Shown in pieces: positions 56,675 through 64,000 of a stretch of 64,000 nt of DNA. The translations under genes were made by a program, and so were the position numbers. Below the pieces are notes generated by a model that worked only from the letters and a program-made list of their open reading frames with translations, did not search any database and was not told the origin of the DNA. This DNA comes from Brachypodium distachyon (lineage: Eukaryota > Streptophyta > Magnoliopsida > Poales > Poaceae): contig NC_016135.3 of NCBI RefSeq assembly GCF_000005505.3, forward strand, positions 16,524,613-16,588,612, read 5' to 3'. Each line of letters begins with the position of its first letter. The first letter of the stretch is position 1.

Positions 56675-59600
56675 TCACACGGGGGCGAATTTCCCGCGCG
56701 GCAGAGAGACGCTGCGGCGCGTCTCCGGCAAGGGAATGTTGGTCCTCTCGGCGTAGGGCCTGCTCCGGCGATGCTTCCCTTCGGTCACAGCCTCCATCTC
56801 CTGGACCGACGCTCTGATGATACCCAAAAAAACGAGGATAGAGAGTCTCTGTGAGAGTGAAGTCACTGATGCATCGGCAAGTAACAGGAGAAGGTGCAAA
56901 TCAATTATCTCAAGAATTGTCTATACGATTGTACCTGAGATCAATGCTCTGGGACTGTCTTGTCACCTGTGGCGGGAACTTCTTCGCCTTCCGGTTGAAA
57001 TGAAAGGTTGGCTCGCTGTTAGCAAACTCGTTTTCCATCTCGGGTGAGTTCTTCGTGGTCTTGGCTTCCGACCTCACTTTATTACCTGAGTATGTGCAAC
57101 CATTCACCGTTTGCTGTTGTGGTTCTTCTTTCCGAGTTTTTGTCGCACTGTCAGGTCTGTTCTTTGTCATGCTTTCTCGGACGGATGGCTTTGTGATCCG
57201 GTTTTCTTCCGAGTCTCTGAATTTCCTGAGGCTTTGAGCCGTCAGAATGGATGCAGGTGTGTTTTTAGAGCTGCTGCTGTGTGTTGCTTTTGCAGGCAGT
57301 TCCACCTTTGAAGTAGGAGTACACTCAATGTTTTCCTTCTTCTCCATGGTTTTAGCAGTGCTAGATCTCTCAGCAGAAAATGAACTTCTTACTGTAGGTG
57401 GCGGAGTCTTGAACTTCCGTGAGCTGAAGTATAGTTCCCTGCTAATGGCAGGTGACTTGTCATCCAACTCCCGCACTGACATCGGAGAACGAAACCTTCT
57501 CTGTTTTCCAGACGACGAACTTCTGGTCTGCCAAAGGAACAAATTATATATTTAGGCCTATTCTGTGTGAAAGAAACTGCATGTTTAGAAAAAGTGAGTA
57601 ACGCATAATGTGTTACTCTGATGGTATAACCTGAGATTTTATAAAAACATAAACTGAGTTTCAAGTTACACCTCCAGGGAACCAGAGGGAGGAAGAAAAA
57701 GACTAACTCACAGAAGCAAAATGCAAAAGATACATAAAAAAGAAACATGAAAGAAGACTCAGTTTTTTTTGGGGGGGAATATACGAGTAATCAAGAAGGT
57801 TTAAAAGCTAAATACCTCGCTTGTGCAAGTGTCTACACTAGAATCCTGACCAGCTTCAGGCTTGAAGCGGAAGCTAGTGGTTAGAGGTGATCTTGCTCTT
57901 GCATTTCTTGTCTCAGAGGCTGCACGACTGGTGACATCTTTTAGCTGTGCTGCTTCACGTTCCTTATCATCTAATGCCAATTTTAGTTTACCAATCTGAC
58001 AAAGATAGTTGTGAACCGTGAGTTATGAAAACAAAGTTCCAATGCCTGCTACATTCAGAATTCAACAACACAGTGACATACCTCTTCCTTCAGGTCTTTG
58101 ACCTGTGCACCTTCCTTGTTAACACGAGCTGCTCCAAGTTCTATAGTGGCTACACGCTCGGCAAACTTGAGAGTGCTAACTGTTTCGCCAAAAGCATCTG
58201 CTTCAGGATTTACATGCACAAACATCAAAGTCTTGGCCTGACCACCTATATTATAAGAAAAAACAAACAATTAGCAACGTGGGTGGGCATTTTTGACGAA
58301 AAAGTTTTAAATCTTATAACAAATTCTGTGTACCTAAGGCATCTTGCAGCACTTGTGTTAGCTTGCTATTTCGGTACGGAACATGTGTACTCTTTTGGGC
58401 AAGTGCAGCTATAACATCACCAAGTGCGGATAATGATTTGTTTATGTGCTTGGCTTCAGTCAGTCTTTCTCCAGTGGCCTCAGACTTGTCCACCCTCTCA
58501 CTTCCCGCAAGATCAACCAGATGGAGGCATCCTCTTAGAGTTGAACCAGAAATTATCTCCTTCCCTTGCACATGAACAGTCAACACACTGAAAAAGAGAA
58601 GCAAAATTACCACATGCACTTATTCTCTAGAAATGGCAATTTGTAAGGACATATAAATGGCATAACCTTATTATGAGCATCAGTTTGATTACCTGTGCGA
58701 GCGGCTACTTCGTTCATTAAGAGCAGTTGCTCCAACCGCCCGATTTCTATGGCCAACTTTCATGAGATCCAAAACGTCCTGTGCACACTTCACTGGCACT
58801 AAATTTGCATCAGGAATGTTGAGTCCATTTACATGAGAACTGTTACGGATCTCTAATGTGAGTTTATGGTTAAGAAAAAATCCAGAAATTTTGAAGCAAA
58901 ACTTCGACAGTGAAGCAAAATAAGCATAAATATATTGTTTTCAATTGCTAGCTTGAGAAATAAAGTTTTTTGCGGGCAGTCATCAAAGGATATCGTTTAT
59001 TTGCACCATCGGCCATCAATAGATCTCTCACTTGTTCATTGTATATTTCAATCATCTGAACTTTCACATCATATGTCGTGGTATCTGATCTGTTCTGGGA
59101 AATATCAAACAGGTCATTTAGCGACCGGTAGTTCACGCCCAAGGTTTCCTCTGATGTTATATCTGGACCGCTCTGAGTGACAAACGCCAAACAAAAGCAT
59201 TGTCATAAAGAATGCAACGAATGACCATGACATGTAAGGAAAAGAAAAAAAAACTAGCAAAAGGACATTATTGCTATCTTCATCGTTTTCCAGCATTAAA
59301 GATCATTATCTTTTTGTTATCAGTTTTGCATAGGAACCTTGTCCAGCATAGTATTATGTTTGTTCATTTGGACATGTTCCACAAAAGCAATGGTTTGAAC
59401 TTCAAAGTAGAGTTGCTGTGAAGACTTACCATAGTATATGTTTTCCCAGATCCTGTTTGACCATATGCAAATATACAAACATTGTAGCCATCCATCACGG
59501 ATCTTATAAGTGGTTGTGTATCAGCAAAAACTTCAGCTGTTACAAAGAAAATGAAAGTGAGTAGACTGGTAGAATCAGAAGCACATCATCAATTACAAAA

Positions 59601-62600
59601 TATCTTGTAATTTTCCAAAGTAAAAGCATCATTCCTTTTCTAATCGTGTAGTGCTATGCATAACCAACAAGTAATTTTTATATTTTGAATAACCATATAA
59701 TTAAGCACTTTAATATAACCTTAGAAAAGTACTGGAGGAAATGCTATTGATTTACAGTAAGTGAAGAATATAAATTGAAAAGGTATGATGATGTACATTG
59801 TGAGACGTTAGGTCCAAATATTTTGTTGAATGAGAATATCTTCCGTCCATCCTTTCCTTGCTTTTGAGGGTTAATAATCATGATCTCCCCGTTTTCCCCA
59901 ATATGATCAACAGTAGATCGTTGATCAAGTTGCATCTTCGGGAAAGGTTTCACTCTGCAGTACACTCGAATGCTACCTAAGAAATGTTTGGAAGTTCTCA
60001 GTAACAATATATCTTGCTAGTAATGAAATTAAGATGATCCATTTGTTGTTTACCTTTAAGATCTTGAACTTGATTGTACAGCTTACGATTCTCCTCCAGT
60101 AACTTGTGGTAAGCATTATGGTTCTGAGCCTCAAAATAGCTTTCTGCAATAATAGGATATTATTTAGAGCCCAAAGATTACAATGATAGATAAAATTGTA
60201 AAACCATTACTCACCTAGTCTCGTCAAGTCTTCCTCCCATTTGGCTCTAGTAGATTCAACTTGAGACTTCATCTCATTGAAGGACAGTTTTAACTTCTGA
60301 AAAAATCAAATTTCAAAAGAAAAATCATAATCGCATCATCAATGCAACAATGTTCATAATATCTTAACCTTGAACAGGATATTTATCATTAGAGCACAAA
60401 CGTGTTAGATAATTTTATTGTTTTTACTATGACCTATCGTTACGAAAGGGTTTAACTTCCGAATATTTCAAATATGAAAGTAAAAATTATAATGAGAACA
60501 ATGCAACAGATTTATAATATACTCTCTCTGTCCCATATTAATTGACTTTCTATTACATGTATCTAGACACCTTTTAGTTATAAATACATCCATATTTGGG
60601 CAGATTTGAGTCACTTAATATGGGACGGAGGGAGTAGATATCATAACCTTGAACAGGATATTTGTCATTAGAGGAGTACAAATGTGTCAGGTAATTGTAT
60701 TGTTTTTACTTTTAACTTTTGTTACAGAAGGGAACCTGACAAGGAAAACCTGCAATTGCTACAAAATACTACCTAACGTGGCAGCTTAACATATTGCCAG
60801 CAGACAATTTATGTTACAGGGATTAAAATGTTGATTTTGCTCTTGACAGACTGCCAGCTAACAAGTTAAGCAGCACAATTAATTGCACATCATTGCCTAC
60901 CTCTAGCTCTTCTTGTTGGCGTTCAAGTCCTGCCCCGTCATCCAAGTGTTTGCGGCTACCACTGGGTAATTGCAGTGAAGAGAATAAGCACTCGCTATTC
61001 TCCTTCAAAGTTTTTGAAATAGCTTCGATCAACTCCAATTTAGAGCATACTCCATTTTCATCTTTCATCATCTTCCTTAAAAGTGATCTGACCTGTTAGA
61101 TATGACATGTTTACAAAGTAAGTTTTCAATCATAAGTGCAGAGATTTCAGATTCGGGACAGCTTATGGCAGGACTACTATTGAATTTTAGCAAGTGCAAC
61201 CTATTGTCTATTGGATGAAATACATAAATTTACATGATCATAACAAAAGATGCCGTCAAATAAAACTATGATACATCACCTGATTTCGATGGGAGACGAG
61301 CAGAATGGTGAATTCTTTAGAGGCTTGCTCCAGTATTGTTTCGAGGACCTGAAAATTTGACCACCAGAAGCATGTCAGCCATTGGACAAGGTTCAGCATT
61401 GTTTGTTAATGGCATCAATTCAAGATAATACTCAAAGGATCAACAAATATAATTATACAAATAAGCAGAACTTACCTACCATATCATCTAAAGGCAGGTC
61501 CTCAGCTTCACTCCATTCCAGAAGGAATGACCGCACAACTCGAAGAACAAAGTGCTGGAAAAGAGAATGCTGAGATTCTCCAACTTTAGTTTCCTCAAGG
61601 GAGACCTCGGAGAGAAGATGCACAAATTCCAGCATTTGTTGGTTCTGATCAGCTGAGTTTCCAAACCTAGATGAATGTGAAGGCAACCTCTTGCTTGAGG
61701 ATGCGATCTTCACAATACCTCCATACCTCCATATACCGATCCCACCTGAGAGCTTCCACTCGTGGTACCCTTTGAGACAAAGTATGCAGTCAACAACCTT
61801 CATTGATGCACCTCCCTGTCAATGTTGTTGGTAGAACTTAGATTCCATGTTTCAAACATTATGTGTAAATATTGAGCTAAATTCTGAACTAGCCTGTAAC
61901 ATATACTTTGTGTTAGAAAATTCAAAGGTGGGTAAGGTCATTGAATGTGTTTGCTTTATTCTTGCACTCTTGCATTAAGATACTCCTCAGATGCATTATG
62001 TCCGAGATACTATTCGAATGTATTCTGTTCATTTGGTTTTGGAGCTTAAATGGGTACTGTTTTTTTAGAGAATGGGTGCTAACATAAGAGACATACCCCC
62101 ATTCTCTTACAAATGAGCAAATCATACTACTCGCAATAATTCCCATAATATGCTAAGAAGTAAGAACAACCCATGTACCTTCTCAATATCCGAAGCTTCA
62201 AACGTCAACAAATTCATCTCGCAAACTGCAACCAGGAAGTTCCTCATGTTCTCGAAGTACTGAATTGCAGACTGCGCTGCCCCATCAGCCGACTGCTCCG
62301 CGTCAACGGGATTCTCCACGACCTGCCGAAACAATAACAAGCACTGAGATCGCAAGTACCAACTACCACAGGCACCGAAACATAGACAGTTAGACACATT
62401 TGAAAATTTGAAGCCCTCCCTTTTTTTCGTGTTAGGGATGCACCTTGGGGACGGCGCCGGGGTTGACGCGGTTGAGGACCTTGCAGAGGACGAGCCCGTT
62501 GCGCAGCGCCATGCGGAACTCCTCCTTCGATGGACTCTCCGGCAGGGCCTCCACCGCCGCCGGCTCCATCTTCCGCAGCCATCGCGCCGCCTCGCACCTC

Positions 62601-63225
62601 CGCGCAGCTGCGTATTGTCAAACAGATCAGAGTCGAGGAGAATGCTGCCTCGCGATTCGTGCAGACAACACGATCCTGTGGTTTAGCCTCCCTCCGTCTC
62701 TGCAGCAGATAACTACAGTATTTTCGAATTCCAAATGCAATGCGCAGTATACTACTCCCATTCAAGAGCAATGGAGTGTCCGAGTATACTAAATGCATCA
62801 TGACTTGAAATCATGCCAAGCCAGAGTAGTAATTACGAACAACCACTGCAATAAACAGAGATTAAGACTACTCCCTCCTGATTAGCATACTAGTAGCACT
62901 GACCAACAAATTCCTCGGGTGTACCTGTGCAAATGGCGCGACTGAGCACAAGTGATCGGCCTAATCAGCGAGCACTCAACCCAGTTCTCGCCGCCGGCCG
63001 CAACTCCACTCCACTCAACTCAACTCCATTCAAACACAAAGTCACCAACGCAATGACCCGAATTCAGACAGCGGATCATCCAGCGAGCATCACCGCGCGA
63101 AAGTAATCAGGTACTCCAATGCAGAAAAACTCACCGGCTTCCTCAGCCTTGCGCAGCGCCAACCCTTCGTCGTTGACCTTCCCGTCCTCCGCTGCCGAGG
63201 CAGCCGCGCCGAGCAGCCTCATCAT
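56675..63225 (-). CDS. kinesin-14 with calponin-homology domain (KCH type)
   Basis: Seventeen exons: 63225-63135, 62607-62444, 62322-62179, 61815-61480, 61348-61280, 61092-60901, 60296-60215, 60143-60054, 59976-59797, 59536-59430, 59172-58994, 58857-58693, 58587-58334, 58245-58082, 57995-57816, 57527-56935, 56813-56675. Phases close; 1042 residues. A minus-end-directed microtubule motor that also binds actin through its CH domain, as known for plant KCH proteins. CH domain about residues 33-180 ([35 protein letters not shown]); coiled coil about 300-385; neck and motor about 388-715 ([13 protein letters not shown]-loop GQTGSGKT at 477-484, NERSSRSH switch [11 protein letters not shown] switch II); basic Ser-rich tail. 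Intron 11 is U12-type AT-AC; all others are GT-AG. The start at tandem ATG codons 63225/63222 is inferred. A Stowaway MITE lies in intron 6. Confidence 0.92.
58858..58993 (-). other. U12-type AT-AC intron in the kinesin gene
   Basis: 136-bp intron, read on the - strand. It starts ATATCCTTT, the minor-spliceosome 5' consensus. It has TTCTTAAC, a close match to the U12 branch site, about 12 bases before its end, and ends CAC. Joining here restores NKRLEIRN across the motor domain. No GT-AG pair in the region gives an open, conserved frame. Confidence 0.88.
60522..60634. mobile_element. Stowaway MITE in kinesin intron 6, 113 bp
   Basis: CTCTCTCTGTCCCATATTAA to ttaatatgggacggagggag with TA flanks. 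Same family as the copy at 50908. Beside it, two copies of a segment with taaccttgaacaggatattt (about 60365 and 60645) form a direct repeat flanking the MITE. Confidence 0.92.
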
Positions 63226-64000
63226 CTTGTCCACCGCAGCCCGCCAGCCCGCAGATCCCACGCAACTCAGCTTGCACTGTACCGACCCCAACGGCAGGGA
63301 AGGAAGGAGTGTTTGAAAACCCCCGACCCCGAAGCAGAGGGGTGCTTTAACAGAAACTTTCCAAAGGTCGCATCGTAATACTTTGAACTCACGGGGGTGC
63401 TTACGCTGAAAGCTAGGCGGGTCCGCAGCGGGCGGCCGAGCAGCGAACAGCGTCGTGAGCGAATGGATTTGCTACGAGTAGGAGCCCAGGCATGGGGACT
63501 CGTTATGTACGCTGATCGCTGTTCGGGACATGTGTGAGTGCGGTGGGGGGCCGGGCCTGCAGGACGGTGGAGTATTTATTTTCCGGAGCTCTCAAAGATT
63601 CAAACTACGTTTATCCTTTTGTTTCTGTCTGATTTCGCGAGGGATTCAAACGGTCGATCCGGTGAGATGAGATCCGACACCCTGCAGAGCTGCGTCAGTG
63701 GAGTACTACTGCATGACTTTAATTTTCTAAAGATTACATTGCAGCGATCCGCGAACCAAATACTGATACGGAGTATGAGATACTACTCTGTTACACGGTG
63801 AGTTGGACGGCGTTTGGTTACGGCGCCGGCTGGGTTGGAGCGGCCCGATCCTATTTTTTTTTTTGCCTTTGGTTTGTTAAGGGCATTCACGGGATTTTCA
63901 AAACGCACGAACAGAAAAAGTACAGGATCAAAGCGGCATGTCATATTTAATACTACAGAAATTAGATGATGTTTGAGCACAGGAAAAACATATGATTCTT
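63226..64000. other. kinesin promoter region
   Basis: Upstream of the kinesin ATG. The frame is open above the ATG (QCKLSCVGSAG) but without another ATG. No clear TATA box and no second gene seen up to the window end. Confidence 0.4.

Noticed and set aside
63226..63291. Longer kinesin start at 63291
   Set aside because: The first codon there is TTG; no ATG lies in that frame above 63225. Non-ATG initiation is not supported.
1..64000. tRNA, rRNA, CRISPR or bacterial-type features
   Set aside because: None recognised on reading both strands; the tRNA-like sequence at 43786 is only a retrotransposon primer site. A tRNA scan would be needed to exclude degenerate tRNAs.

Overview
The window is nuclear DNA from a grass, probably a pooid (Brachypodium/Triticeae type). 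The evidence is GC-rich first exons with GT-AG introns, many Stowaway MITEs with CTCCCTCCG-type ends, Ty3/gypsy and Ty1/copia LTR elements, a CACTA element and a Helitron-like gene capture. The species call is inference; the lineage of each mobile element rests on domain order and end structure.

Positions 1-17331 are a stack of nested transposons. (i) 1-9934 is the right part of a Tat-lineage gypsy element on the + strand: pol with a second RNase H, a tandem-repeat block, an antisense ORF region and a 3' LTR. (ii) It interrupts the RT of a second gypsy fragment on the - strand (9935-11490). (iii) That fragment in turn interrupts the TNP2-type (DUF4216) gene of a CACTA element, whose second gene (with a Ulp1-like protease domain), inverted subterminal repeats and right end run to 17331.

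Positions 17332-64000 are a genic stretch. Five genes look intact, all on the - strand: a CPSF6-like RRM/RS protein (19338-20864), a PARN deadenylase (23059-27345, 7 exons, 724 aa), a plastid indole-3-glycerol-phosphate synthase (44204-48247, 10 exons, 409 aa), the telomere protein POT1 (50554-56053, 10 exons, 486 aa) and a kinesin-14 with a calponin-homology domain (56675-63225, 17 exons, 1042 aa). I derived the exon joins by hand, and every intron phase closes. One kinesin intron is a U12-type AT-AC intron.

Between PARN and IGPS (27.4-44 kb) lies a gene-poor, TE-rich stretch. It holds a Helitron candidate carrying a sucrose-phosphate-synthase fragment, a Tourist-like element, arrays of short inverted motifs, a broken GT47/exostosin fragment, several Stowaway MITEs and one nearly full-length copia element (39018-43944) with an exact AGTGC target duplication, inserted about 260 bp past the IGPS stop. 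The five genes serve unrelated housekeeping functions (mRNA 3' processing, deadenylation, tryptophan synthesis, telomere capping, microtubule motor) and are not an operon-like unit.
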